DNA of 47,145 nucleotides from positions 1 to 47,145 of the forward strand of contig CAZXSK010000028.1 of assembly GCA_964642855.1 (NCBI GenBank), read 5' to 3'. A model generated the notes under the pieces. It worked only from the letters and a program-made list of their open reading frames with translations, ran no database searches and was not told the DNA's origin. Below, piece by piece: positions 17,476-26,139 of the stretch. The stretch comes from CAZXSK01 sp964642855 (GTDB taxonomy: Bacteria > Planctomycetota > Phycisphaerae > SM23-33). A program made the translations under genes and the position numbers. Position 1 is the first letter of the stretch, and each line of letters starts with the position of its first letter.

Positions 17476-19442
17476 CGGTTCTTCTCCTCTGCATTCCTGG
17501 CGGACCACGTCCGCGTGTCGATCTGTTTTCCCTTGGGCGTCACCACCTGCAGCGTCGCGCTGTCCCGGGTGATCCGCAAAAGGCTGATATGATGCTCCCG
17601 GGCAAAGGCCCGCGAGTATGGGTTCTGCTTCTCCGCGTCGTCCCGCTTGGGATACGTACCCGCCCCTGCCCCGCCGGTGACGATCGCCGTCAAACCGCCG
17701 GGCAATTCCGACCGTTCGTAGCCATGATCGTGGCCGCCGAACAGGGCGGTGACACCATGGCGTTTCAGGATGGGGACCAGGTGGTTCCTCGCCGCACGGG
17801 AGGTCCACTCCAGCACCCGGCCATCGTCGGCCAGCTTGCCGTGGTTCCGCGACGAATAGGCGGGGTAGTGACTCACCACGAACGCGAGTTTCTCGCGACG
17901 CGTCTTCAGCGTGCGGTCCAGCCACCGCCCTGCCTCGCCGTCGGGCGAGAAGTCTTCCCCACCGTCGATGCCGACCAGAAGCGCGCCGCCGGCCTGCTGC
18001 GTCCATCGCAGACCATCCTCGCCGTCGCCGAACAGTTGTTCCAGCAGCGGGCTGTAGCGGTCGTGATTGCCCGGCACGACATGCACCGGCACCGCGGACA
18101 GCAGGTCGGCTGCGGGCGAAAGGAACGTCTCCCGCCACTGCTCGACCCGCAGCCCGTCGACCACAAGGTCGCCGGCAATGACGACCAGGTCGGGCTTTCG
18201 CGCCGCAACCGCGTCAGCTACGTCCTTCCACGTTTTGCCCGACTGGGGGTCTCCCACGATTGCGACGGTGATGTCCTGCCCGGGCTCCGGCGGCGTCCGC
18301 AACGTGAAGCGGCCGGTCTCGCCCTCGCCAACCGACACCGCGTAATCGTACGCCGTCGAGGCCTTGAGATTCCCGACAACAAAGCGGTGATACACGCCGG
18401 CCTGCGAGCGAATCGTCCGGCCGTCGATGGTCAGTGAGGCCGGCACGTTCGCATCGGCAGCGATAGCGATCCGCAAAGTCCCCTTGCCCGCCGGGGAGAC
18501 CACCGGGCCCATCGCCAGACGTACATCCTTCGGCCGAAGCCCGAGAACCGTCAGCCGCCCGGGTTGTTTGCCCTTGGCTTCGGCAAGCTCCATCGCCCTG
18601 CCCAGCGGCAGCGACCAGGTCAGCACGTTCTTGTCCTTTCCCAGCAAGGACGGTGGCACGCCGGGGAGCTGCTCGTAGATCAGGCCCTCCAGGGGCCGGG
18701 GCATAGGCCGGCCGTTGAGCTTCGCCGATTCGCAGCCCGGGCCGGAAATCGTCAGCGAGACGAACTCATCCGGCGACTTCGCCCGGAATGCCCGCCGGCC
18801 TTGTATCGTCGTCCTGCCGGCTGCAGGATGGACCGCCCCTCGGAGAAACCAGCGACCCGGGCCGCTGTGAACGCGTGCGGACACCACGTGGCTGCCCTTG
18901 CCCAGCTCGACCGAGGCAGCGTGCTGCCCGCCGCGGTCTGCGTCCACGATCTTCGCGCCGTCGATCCAGACCTTGACCGGCCCGGCCGTCTCGACGATCA
19001 GCGTGATCTTCTCATCCCGTTCGGCCTGCATGGCGCCGAAGCACCAGGCCCATCGCCCCTTGCCCGGGGCCCCGTGGCCGATCGTCAGGTCCAGCACGCC
19101 CCCGGTGTAAAGGGGCAGCGTGGCGCGAGACCCGCTGATACCCCCCAGTGTCAGTGTCGTGGGGACATCCTTCTGCAGGGCTGGCTTGGTCGTGGTCCGG
19201 GTTGTTTCGTTGGGCTCCCAGGCGACGAACGTCCGCCACCGGCCCGGCCAGGTGGCTTGCGGCCTGGAGACTCCGCCGGCCTTGAGGGCCTCGGCGACCG
19301 TCTGCTTCCACGGGCCGTGCCGGTCGGCTGTCGTCACGCGAAATGCACAGGCCGCTCCGTCGGTCAGGTCCATCGGCGTATCACCTCGAGCCAGGGAGGT
19401 ACAGATCAGTCCCGCTGCCAGCAGTGTCATTAAGGCCTTCAT
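17472..19442 (-). CDS. Secreted calcineurin-like metallophosphoesterase with N-terminal beta domains
   Basis: 656 residues with signal peptide (MTLLAAGLICTSLARG). Residues about 60-230 look like a sugar-binding beta-sandwich (VKVWIDGAKIVDADRGG). About 330-390 is a fibronectin-like domain of the purple-acid-phosphatase type. The catalytic domain follows with the metal-binding series GDPQ (about 398), GDLV (about 423), GNHD (about 456), SHYP (about 517) and GGHDHGYER (about 572), so the two-metal site is intact. It hydrolyses phosphomonoesters or diesters outside the cytoplasm. It is the first gene of the operon, and its stop overlaps the next start. AGGA lies about eight bases before the ATG. 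Confidence 0.88.
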   Translation of the reverse strand: MKALMTLLAAGLICTSLARGDTPMDLTDGAACAFRVTTADRHGPWKQTVAEALKAGGVSRPQATWPGRWRTFVAWEPNETTRTTTKPALQKDVPTTLTLGGISGSRATLPLYTGGVLDLTIGHGAPGKGRWAWCFGAMQAERDEKITLIVETAGPVKVWIDGAKIVDADRGGQHAASVELGKGSHVVSARVHSGPGRWFLRGAVHPAAGRTTIQGRRAFRAKSPDEFVSLTISGPGCESAKLNGRPMPRPLEGLIYEQLPGVPPSLLGKDKNVLTWSLPLGRAMELAEAKGKQPGRLTVLGLRPKDVRLAMGPVVSPAGKGTLRIAIAADANVPASLTIDGRTIRSQAGVYHRFVVGNLKASTAYDYAVSVGEGETGRFTLRTPPEPGQDITVAIVGDPQSGKTWKDVADAVAARKPDLVVIAGDLVVDGLRVEQWRETFLSPAADLLSAVPVHVVPGNHDRYSPLLEQLFGDGEDGLRWTQQAGGALLVGIDGGEDFSPDGEAGRWLDRTLKTRREKLAFVVSHYPAYSSRNHGKLADDGRVLEWTSRAARNHLVPILKRHGVTALFGGHDHGYERSELPGGLTAIVTGGAGAGTYPKRDDAEKQNPYSRAFAREHHISLLRITRDSATLQVVTPKGKQIDTRTWSARNAEEKNR

Positions 19443-19638
19443 GAGTCACGTCCTGTCGATCGCTTTCTGTCCGTGGGGTCGCACTCCCCGGGGGGCCTCA
19501 CCCGCCGAGCCGGCCGGGTCTCCACCACAGATAAAACCCTTTGCGGAATCTTAACGGTCGCGGGAAAACCAGAGGCCTCCGCGACCCAAGCCGGAACCTC
19601 TGCCCGGCTTGGCTCGCTCGCCCGGGATTCTCCGAGCG

Positions 19639-20457
19639 CTAGTGAATCCTCAGCACCGCTTTCAGCAGGTATACCAGTGGCACGACCACGAGGACATACG
19701 TCACCAGCCACGCCGGCAGGATCGCTCCGACCATCGACGTCGGCGAAAGCCAGGGCAGCACGCCGAGCACCTTCGCAGGCTGCATGTAGACAGCCGACTG
19801 GGGCAGCAGCAGGCCCTGCTCGTGCTGGCGCACCGCCGGAGCGTAGGTCTCCTGCCCCACGAGCAGCGGGTGAACGAAGGTCCGGTCGCGGTACCGCATC
19901 TGCAGCCGGTAGGGCTCGGGGCGTGCCTGCGCCTTCACCTGCCAGCGAACCACGCTGTGGGACGGGCTGCCCTGGCCCTCGACCGCCCGGCCGATCCATC
20001 GGTCGGCGTCGAGTCCCACCTCCGGTACCAGCGTCACGAGGGTTCCTTCCGCGGAGGCAGGCAGCGACAGTTCGACCCTCACGGTTTCCCCCGCGTCCGG
20101 CGGGAGAAACTCCAGACGGTAGTAGGCCCACGTTCCCAGAAAGCCGATCACCGGAATGCTCAGCAACAGCGGCCAGCCCTCCGCCTTCAGCAGCTTCAGC
20201 TGAACCAGGCTGCGCGTGGCTTTGTGTCGCCTGGCAGCCGGTTTGTCTCCGCGGCGTCTGGCCTGGCGGATCAGGTGCCGGAGGCGCTTCTTGTCGGCTG
20301 CGCATCGCGAGAGTTGCTGCTGGTCGGTCACCAGCCTGCGAAGCAGAACCATCGCCAATGCCGACAAAGCGGCCAGGGCAACGACCGGCATCGGCCGGGG
20401 CAGCAGAAGCAGCCAGCCCAGTACCGCGTCGGCGATGGTCAGGAATCCGTCAAGCAT
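19639..20457 (-). CDS. DUF106 / EMC3-TMCO1-like membrane protein
   Basis: 272 residues. Pattern: an N-terminal hydrophobic segment (about 9-39), a basic cytosolic helix rich in Arg and Lys (about 40-90, RCAADKKRLRHLIRQARRRG), a second membrane helix (about 93-115), a soluble beta region (120-225) and a last membrane helix near the C-terminus (about 240-265). The helix-basic coil-helix arrangement matches the DUF106 branch of the YidC/Oxa1 superfamily, but the large soluble domain between helices two and three is not typical. A membrane insertion or scaffolding role is possible. Its start overlaps the stop of the PEP synthase-like gene by eight bases. Confidence 0.6.
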   Translation of the reverse strand: MLDGFLTIADAVLGWLLLLPRPMPVVALAALSALAMVLLRRLVTDQQQLSRCAADKKRLRHLIRQARRRGDKPAARRHKATRSLVQLKLLKAEGWPLLLSIPVIGFLGTWAYYRLEFLPPDAGETVRVELSLPASAEGTLVTLVPEVGLDADRWIGRAVEGQGSPSHSVVRWQVKAQARPEPYRLQMRYRDRTFVHPLLVGQETYAPAVRQHEQGLLLPQSAVYMQPAKVLGVLPWLSPTSMVGAILPAWLVTYVLVVVPLVYLLKAVLRIH

Positions 20458-23218
20458 GGCCGGCCTCCTTCCCTACCGGCCGGTCTTCACCCGCTTCCAG
20501 CACGTGAACCATCCCCTCGCTGCCATCTACCCGAAGCAACTGGCCGTGGGAGATCAGCCGCGTCGCGTCCGGCAACGACACCGCCGGAATGCCGAAGTCG
20601 CGCGCCACGATGGCGCCGTGGCTGAGCGTCCCGCCTCGCTCGACGACCAAGGCGGCCGCATTCACAAACAGCGGCGTCCAGCCGGGATCGGTCGAGGGGC
20701 AGACCAGCACGTAACCGCTGCCGAGATCATCCGCAGCGGCCGGGTCGCGGACGATACGCGCCGGACCGTCAGCCACGCCGGACGCCAGGCAGGTGGCGGG
20801 CATGTTCTCCGCCGCGGATACTTCCGGGGGCCTGCCAAGGCTCTCAAGCTGTTGCGAGTCGATCACGTCGGCCGGGTGCAGCTTGCGGGCGGAGGCGTGT
20901 CGAATCCGTCGCGCGGCCGCGACTTCGGCCAGTCCGTCCCCGCCGGCCAGGGCGGCAGACAGTTCCCCGATCCTCAGGAAGTACACGTCCTGGCCGAGGG
21001 CCGACCGCCGGGCGATTTCCTCGATCGCCAGGCGGATCAGCTCGTATCCCATCATCAGGTAATGCTTGCCGGATTCCCGATAGGGCAGCAACGACCGGGC
21101 GGCCCGGAGATGCTCGCGAATCTCACGCTCGAAGCTGCTGCCGCCCCAGTCGGCGAGCTTTCTGCCGAGGTCGTCGTCAGCCTCCCGTCGACGGGCGGCA
21201 TTGGCGGCGTGGAGCCGGCGGGGGTCGCGGGCGTCATCCCGCGTGAAGCGGGAAACCAGCTTCCGCAGGTAGCTGTCGTCCTCCCGCCAGCGCGGGTTGC
21301 GAAGCTCCATCTCGCCAAGGCACCGATGGCCGAAGCGGTCGAGGAACTCTTCCAGGGTCGCTTCGCCCCGGGCGACGTCGTAGAGCATCGCGTCCTGCTG
21401 GAAGGTAATGTCGCCCTCCAGGGCGAGCGTCAGCTCCCCCGCCAGCGCGGGCCCTTCCGACGGGCCTGCAATCTGCTCCAGCAGCGCAACGGCTTTGGCC
21501 AGCGCCATGCCCCCGAAGAACCCGGGCAGCAGCGACTCCGGGGCGAACTCGTCCAGCACACGCCTGCGTCGATCACCCAGCCGCTGCAGCAGTTGCCCGT
21601 CGTCCAGCTGCGTCAGGTCGGCCTGGCGCTCGTCGCGGACCCACTGCATAAACGGGGGAAGCACCTGCTCTTCGAAACGCTCTCCAGCGCTGCGAGCGAG
21701 CTTCCGCATCCGCCGCCAGCTTCGGAAGATCGACGCCAGGTTCCGGGGCAGATTCAGCAGGAACCGACTGTCTGCCCGTTCGGGGGCGAAACGTGTGGGC
21801 GCGCCGTCCAGCAGCGAGCGATCCTCGATCAACGCGTCAAGGTCGTAAACCATCGGCATGCCGTCCCAGAACAGTTCCGACAGCCGGTCGGGATCGGCGT
21901 AGATGCGGCCGCAGATCAACTCCAGGAATCCGTGCTCGCGGATTGCCTCGCTGGGCCGGTAACCGAGGGTCTGGTACAGCCGGCCGAACCCGCCCGCCCC
22001 GGTCATGAACGCCCGGATGATGTCCCACGTCAGCGGGGTCGGGGCGGTGAGCGTTTCGCCGAGATTGTGAGCCACCCAGACCTTCCGCGAGTTCCCCGCA
22101 ATCTGCCGGAGTCGTTCGATCTCCTCGCGCCGGCCGGGCTCAACGTCAGCCGCTATGTCCAGGCCACGAATGGCCCGTGACTGGAGCAGCGCCAACTCTC
22201 CGCCGGCCAGGCCCCATTCGATGTCCACCGGATGCCCGAAGTGCTGCTCCACGCGAAGCGACAGCTCGACCAGCTCCGCGACCTGCTCGTCGGCCAGGCA
22301 TGCCTGCTCAGGCTGGTGGGCGGGCAGTTCGGCTCCCAGTGCGGAAAAGACCGTCGCCTTCTCGCCGACCTCCACGGTGTAGTCCGTCGGCCGGTCGCGC
22401 GGCACCAGGTAGCGGTCGGGCGACACGTCACCGGACACCACCGCTTCACCCAGCCCGAGCGATGCCTCAATCACCATGCGCCCCTGCTCCAAGGCGGTCG
22501 GATCCTGCGTGAAGACAATGCCCGACACCTCCGACGGCCACATCATCTGCACATTCACAGCCGTTCCGTTGAGCCCCCGGATGTCGTTTCGCCGGCGATA
22601 GTCAATCGCCCGGGGATTGTTCCACGAATCCATCACCGCGGCGATGCACTCGCGCAGAATCGGTTCCGGCTGGGTGGGCACGGTGCGGCCGATCTTCTCC
22701 TGGCAGGCAGCGAGGAGCGCATCGCTGACCGCACGCGAAGCCGGCCTGCCGAGGAGGACCTCGTCGAACGCATTCGCCTCCACGCCATCGAGCGTCTTGA
22801 CAAACTGCAGCACGAACTGAATCCACAGCGACCAGAAGCGATGGTCGTCGCCGAGATCACCGGCCAGTTGCGGATGCAGCCCGACGTTCAGAAGCGTGTC
22901 CATCATTCCGGGCATCGAACGGGCAGCCCCCGAACGTACGGACACCAGCAACGGCTTGCTGCCCCGGCCGAACTGCCTGCCCGTCTCCCGCTCCAGGCGG
23001 CGCAGGTTCTCGCCGATGCATTCCTCCAGCCCGTCGGGGAAAACCCCGCCGGCGGAGAGATACTCAGCGCAGGTATCGGTGGTGATGGTGAACCCGGGCG
23101 GAACGCGGAGCCCCGCCCGTGTCATCGCCTTGAGGCTCGCGCCCTTGCCCCCCAGCAGCCGGCGCGCGTCGACGCCATCGGGCAGCGGGTCGGAGAAATA
23201 CTGCACGCGTCGGGTCAT
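20450..23218 (-). CDS. PEP/pyruvate-binding enzyme with swivelling His domain, no PEP barrel
   Basis: 922 residues. The N-terminal ATP-grasp nucleotide-binding domain has GGKGASLKAMTRAG (about 23-36), a PPDK-like MPGMMDTLLNVGL loop (about 102-114) and IEWGLAGGELALLQSR near 325. The middle (about 370-800) is helical and resembles the acceptor-binding region of rifampin phosphotransferase-type enzymes. The swivelling domain at the end carries GGTLSHGAIVAR with phospho-histidine His867. The TIM barrel that binds PEP in true PEP synthase or PPDK is absent. Expected chemistry: ATP gives beta-phosphate to the His, which passes it to an unknown acceptor. The ATG overlaps the previous stop (ATGA), fixing the start. 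Confidence 0.82.
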   Translation of the reverse strand: MTRRVQYFSDPLPDGVDARRLLGGKGASLKAMTRAGLRVPPGFTITTDTCAEYLSAGGVFPDGLEECIGENLRRLERETGRQFGRGSKPLLVSVRSGAARSMPGMMDTLLNVGLHPQLAGDLGDDHRFWSLWIQFVLQFVKTLDGVEANAFDEVLLGRPASRAVSDALLAACQEKIGRTVPTQPEPILRECIAAVMDSWNNPRAIDYRRRNDIRGLNGTAVNVQMMWPSEVSGIVFTQDPTALEQGRMVIEASLGLGEAVVSGDVSPDRYLVPRDRPTDYTVEVGEKATVFSALGAELPAHQPEQACLADEQVAELVELSLRVEQHFGHPVDIEWGLAGGELALLQSRAIRGLDIAADVEPGRREEIERLRQIAGNSRKVWVAHNLGETLTAPTPLTWDIIRAFMTGAGGFGRLYQTLGYRPSEAIREHGFLELICGRIYADPDRLSELFWDGMPMVYDLDALIEDRSLLDGAPTRFAPERADSRFLLNLPRNLASIFRSWRRMRKLARSAGERFEEQVLPPFMQWVRDERQADLTQLDDGQLLQRLGDRRRRVLDEFAPESLLPGFFGGMALAKAVALLEQIAGPSEGPALAGELTLALEGDITFQQDAMLYDVARGEATLEEFLDRFGHRCLGEMELRNPRWREDDSYLRKLVSRFTRDDARDPRRLHAANAARRREADDDLGRKLADWGGSSFEREIREHLRAARSLLPYRESGKHYLMMGYELIRLAIEEIARRSALGQDVYFLRIGELSAALAGGDGLAEVAAARRIRHASARKLHPADVIDSQQLESLGRPPEVSAAENMPATCLASGVADGPARIVRDPAAADDLGSGYVLVCPSTDPGWTPLFVNAAALVVERGGTLSHGAIVARDFGIPAVSLPDATRLISHGQLLRVDGSEGMVHVLEAGEDRPVGKEAGHA

Positions 23219-25812
23219 CACTCCCCACCGCCAAACGTACAGATACCCCACCCGTACAGGCCCACGTGCAGACGCCCGCCGGCTGCGAGCAGCGGCGTGG
23301 TTGGCCTGCCCAGCCAGCTCATGCCGCCCGGTACGATCGGCTCGGCATCGTCCGGCGAAACCTGCCCGTCCGTCGACAGGATGCGGATCTCCCCCGACGG
23401 GCCGAGGAACACCACGTGCTCACCGACAATCAGCGGGGCGACATCCGGCGACGCGTCCGGGCCGGCGTTCGTCTCGCCCGTCGTCAGGTCCAGACGAAGC
23501 AGTTTGCTCTCTGCGGACACCAGCCACAGCGTATCGCCGTGGAGCGTACCGGCCGACCCGGCCGGAGGGCCGATGCGCCGGGGCGCGGCGTCGGGCCTTG
23601 TCGGATCGATCGTCAACACCCCGCGATCGGTCAACGCAAGAATCGTCTGCCGGTGGGCCAGCAGGTCCGGCAACTCCCCGGCCGGGAGAGCCTGGCGGAA
23701 CAGCTCTGCGCCGGTGGGTGCATCGAGTACGACCACCTCCGGCCGATCTCCGGTGACGGGGCAGAGAAGCATGCTGTCCATGACGCGAGGCGACCCGCTC
23801 AACGGTCCGACGTCGACCGTCCACCGGTGCTCGCCGCGCAGGGACAGCGAAGTGAGCGTTTCCGGCCCTTCGGTCTGAACGAAGAGCGCATCCGACGTGG
23901 CCAACAGTTCGCCTCCCGCGGCGCGGTGGACGTCGCGGGCCCACAGCTGGCTGCCGTTGGCGTCGACGCACCGGAGCTTGCGGGACACAGCCCCTGGTGC
24001 GCCTGTCACGAACACAACCCTGCCGAGCTGACCTGTTTCGTCCCCGATCGCCACCGGCGCGGACTGCACGCCGAGGTGATCCTTCGCGTGCCAGCGGATT
24101 CGGTAGCCCAGCCGATCAGGCCTGAGACACGCCAGCCCGTTGGCATCGCCCGCGCCGCTCAGGGGAACGAGAATGTCGCTGCCCATGACGGCCGGGGAGG
24201 CGCGCACGCTGACGACGTCGGTGCCCTGCTGGCTGGGGGGAAACTGGCCGAGGTACTCCATCGACGCCGGCAGGGGCACTCCGTCGCTGCAGCCCTGCAG
24301 GTCGCCCCCGCGAGGGGAACTCCAGACCGGCTTGATTCGCTCCGGTTCGCCTGCACAAACCAGGCCGTCTGCCTGGGTGCCGAGGTAGACGTGGCCTCTC
24401 GCAACGGCCGGAGACGAGATGTATCCGAACTGCGTGCCGGTGGGCGCGTTGCCGATGGTCCGCTGCCAGATGGCACGACCCGTCGCGACATCGAAAGCCT
24501 GCAGCATGCCGCTGGTGGATACCACGTAGACCGTTTCCTCGCCCAAGGCCGGAGAGGTCATGATCTGGGCCCCGGTGGCGTGCCTGCGGATCAGCCGGCC
24601 TTCGGTCGACAGCACGAACAGCTCGCCGTTGCGGCAACCGGCGAACACCTTGCCATGTCCCACGGCCGGCGAGCCCAGAACGGTATCGGGCAGGTCGTAG
24701 CTCCAGTCGATCGTGAAGGTCTGGAGGTCCACCCGCACGAGCTTGCCCCCCGCGGGCAGGTTCAGTTCGGACGCCTTCTTGGCGAAGTCCCCGTTGCCGC
24801 AGCCAACGTAGAGCTTGCCCTCAACGATGGCCGGCGGGCTGAAGACCGGGTACGGCATGTCGATGCGCCGCAGTTGCTCGCCGGTGTCGGCGTCGAGCTC
24901 GACCAGCGCCTGGCCGTCGTTGCCCAGGCCGGCGTAGAACCGCCCGTCCGCGGCAACGAGCGAGGTCTCGGCGTCGAGGAAATCGTCGCCGTGGCGGCGC
25001 CAGAGGATCTTCGGCCCGCCGCGTCCGTCGCCTTCCAGCGCGAAGCAGTAGTACCCGCCCTTGTCACCGGCGCCGACGTATACCTTCCCGTCGTAGATCA
25101 CGGGCGTGCTTTCGACGTGCGATTGCGTCTCGTAGCTCCAGAGGATCTCGCCCTCGCGGCCTGGGGCGAGCGAAACGCACAGCACGCGGGCGTCGGTCGT
25201 GGTGTGCAGGCCTTCCCCCACCACGAGATACTCCCCCCGGATGGCCGGGGACGAGAACGTCGCGTCGTAGCGCTTCGGCGAAAGCGTCCAGACTTCCTTC
25301 CCGGTATCGGCATCGAGGCAGACGATCCTGCCCTTGCCGCGCCCGATCCGGATCTGCGCGGTGGTGAAGTACACGCGGTTGCCCACCACGGCCGGGGAGC
25401 TGAGATAGGCTTCGTCGCCGTGGGTGTACCGCCATAGGATGCCGCCACCGGTGGGGTCGGGCGAGCCCGCCACGGAGCCGGTTCTGGCGAGATCCCCGCG
25501 GAACACCGGCCAGTCTCGACCTGCCTCGCCCTGACCGCCAACGACACGCCGGGCAGGCGAAGACGGGACAACCGCGGCGAGCCCATACCAAAGGCCGACG
25601 ACGATCAATACGACTGCGGCGACCTGAAGCTTCAGCCGCCACAGGAGTTTCAGCAGGGCTTTGACCGCCGAGGGACGAAGCAGCGAGACGATCGTGGAGA
25701 CGATGGCTACGACAATCGCCGGGAGCATGGCCAGCAGCACCTGGAGCGGGCCGATGAGCACCGGCACCACGCCCGGTGGACCTGTCCAGAGCTCTGTCGC
25801 TGCGATTTGCAT
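23218..25812 (-). CDS. Membrane-anchored PQQ-type beta-propeller protein
   Basis: 864 residues from the chosen ATG; in-frame ATGs at 25836 and 25878 are alternatives. Two hydrophobic segments (about 14-45 and 63-81) anchor the N-terminus. The PMFRGD-like opening WPVFRGDLARTG (101-112) starts a long propeller of PQQ/BamB-like blades (repeats such as SSPAVVGNRVYFTT, STPVIYDGKVYVGAG, GSPAVGHGKVFAG). Such propellers in planctomycetes usually do not bind PQQ and may bind proteins or glycans outside the membrane. It is the first gene of the trio with the PEP synthase-like enzyme (stop/start overlap) and the DUF106 protein, so a membrane complex is a reasonable guess. Confidence 0.82.
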   Translation of the reverse strand: MQIAATELWTGPPGVVPVLIGPLQVLLAMLPAIVVAIVSTIVSLLRPSAVKALLKLLWRLKLQVAAVVLIVVGLWYGLAAVVPSSPARRVVGGQGEAGRDWPVFRGDLARTGSVAGSPDPTGGGILWRYTHGDEAYLSSPAVVGNRVYFTTAQIRIGRGKGRIVCLDADTGKEVWTLSPKRYDATFSSPAIRGEYLVVGEGLHTTTDARVLCVSLAPGREGEILWSYETQSHVESTPVIYDGKVYVGAGDKGGYYCFALEGDGRGGPKILWRRHGDDFLDAETSLVAADGRFYAGLGNDGQALVELDADTGEQLRRIDMPYPVFSPPAIVEGKLYVGCGNGDFAKKASELNLPAGGKLVRVDLQTFTIDWSYDLPDTVLGSPAVGHGKVFAGCRNGELFVLSTEGRLIRRHATGAQIMTSPALGEETVYVVSTSGMLQAFDVATGRAIWQRTIGNAPTGTQFGYISSPAVARGHVYLGTQADGLVCAGEPERIKPVWSSPRGGDLQGCSDGVPLPASMEYLGQFPPSQQGTDVVSVRASPAVMGSDILVPLSGAGDANGLACLRPDRLGYRIRWHAKDHLGVQSAPVAIGDETGQLGRVVFVTGAPGAVSRKLRCVDANGSQLWARDVHRAAGGELLATSDALFVQTEGPETLTSLSLRGEHRWTVDVGPLSGSPRVMDSMLLCPVTGDRPEVVVLDAPTGAELFRQALPAGELPDLLAHRQTILALTDRGVLTIDPTRPDAAPRRIGPPAGSAGTLHGDTLWLVSAESKLLRLDLTTGETNAGPDASPDVAPLIVGEHVVFLGPSGEIRILSTDGQVSPDDAEPIVPGGMSWLGRPTTPLLAAGGRLHVGLYGWGICTFGGGE

Positions 25813-25880
25813 GGCTTCTCGTTCTCTTACTCGCATCCGCCAGCGCCCGACACCCTTGCCGGGGCTGCGTAGAGTCAAGG

Positions 25881-25919
25881 CCTTTACTCATCCTTAACAC
25901 ACTACCCATGCAGATGGGT
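25881..25919 (-). promoter_or_regulatory. Shared AGTGTGTTAAGG element and hairpin upstream of propeller operon
   Basis: On the (-) strand, AGTGTGTTAAGG followed by ATGAGTAAAGG lies about 70 bases before the propeller ATG. The same 12 bases with a similar tail occur at 35494-35517. Just upstream is a perfect hairpin, ACCCAT-GCAG-ATGGGT (25904-25919). Likely a promoter or operator block, type unknown. Confidence 0.4.
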
Positions 25920-26054
25920 CGCGATGGGGACGTGACTTTGCGTTCTCAGCGGCCTGGGATACGGTTGATGTGACAGCAGGCTGTGCGCTATCACGACCGC
26001 GAGTCGTTCTGTTCGCCGGAAGGTCGAGGAGGCGGGGTCCGCATGCGCTGCTTC

Positions 26055-26083
26055 TTGCCCGCCCGGCCAGGCCGGATTATGAT
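26055..26083 (+). promoter_or_regulatory. Sigma70-like promoter of CHAT gene
   Basis: TTGCCC at 26055-26060 and TATGAT at 26078-26083 with 17 bases between. Transcription would start near 26090, leaving a leader of about 50 bases before the CHAT-protein ATG. That ATG lacks a clear Shine-Dalgarno sequence. Confidence 0.45.
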
Positions 26084-26139
26084 GGCGATGCGATGACAGC
26101 ACAACCTGCTGTTGCTGGTGCAGTTGACCTTGGCTCTAC

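Noticed and set aside
25951..25980. A third copy of the CTGTCA/CGTAT two-box element before the propeller gene
   Set aside because: CTGTCACA and CCGTATCC are present but only a few bases apart, unlike the 15-base spacing of the symmetric pair.
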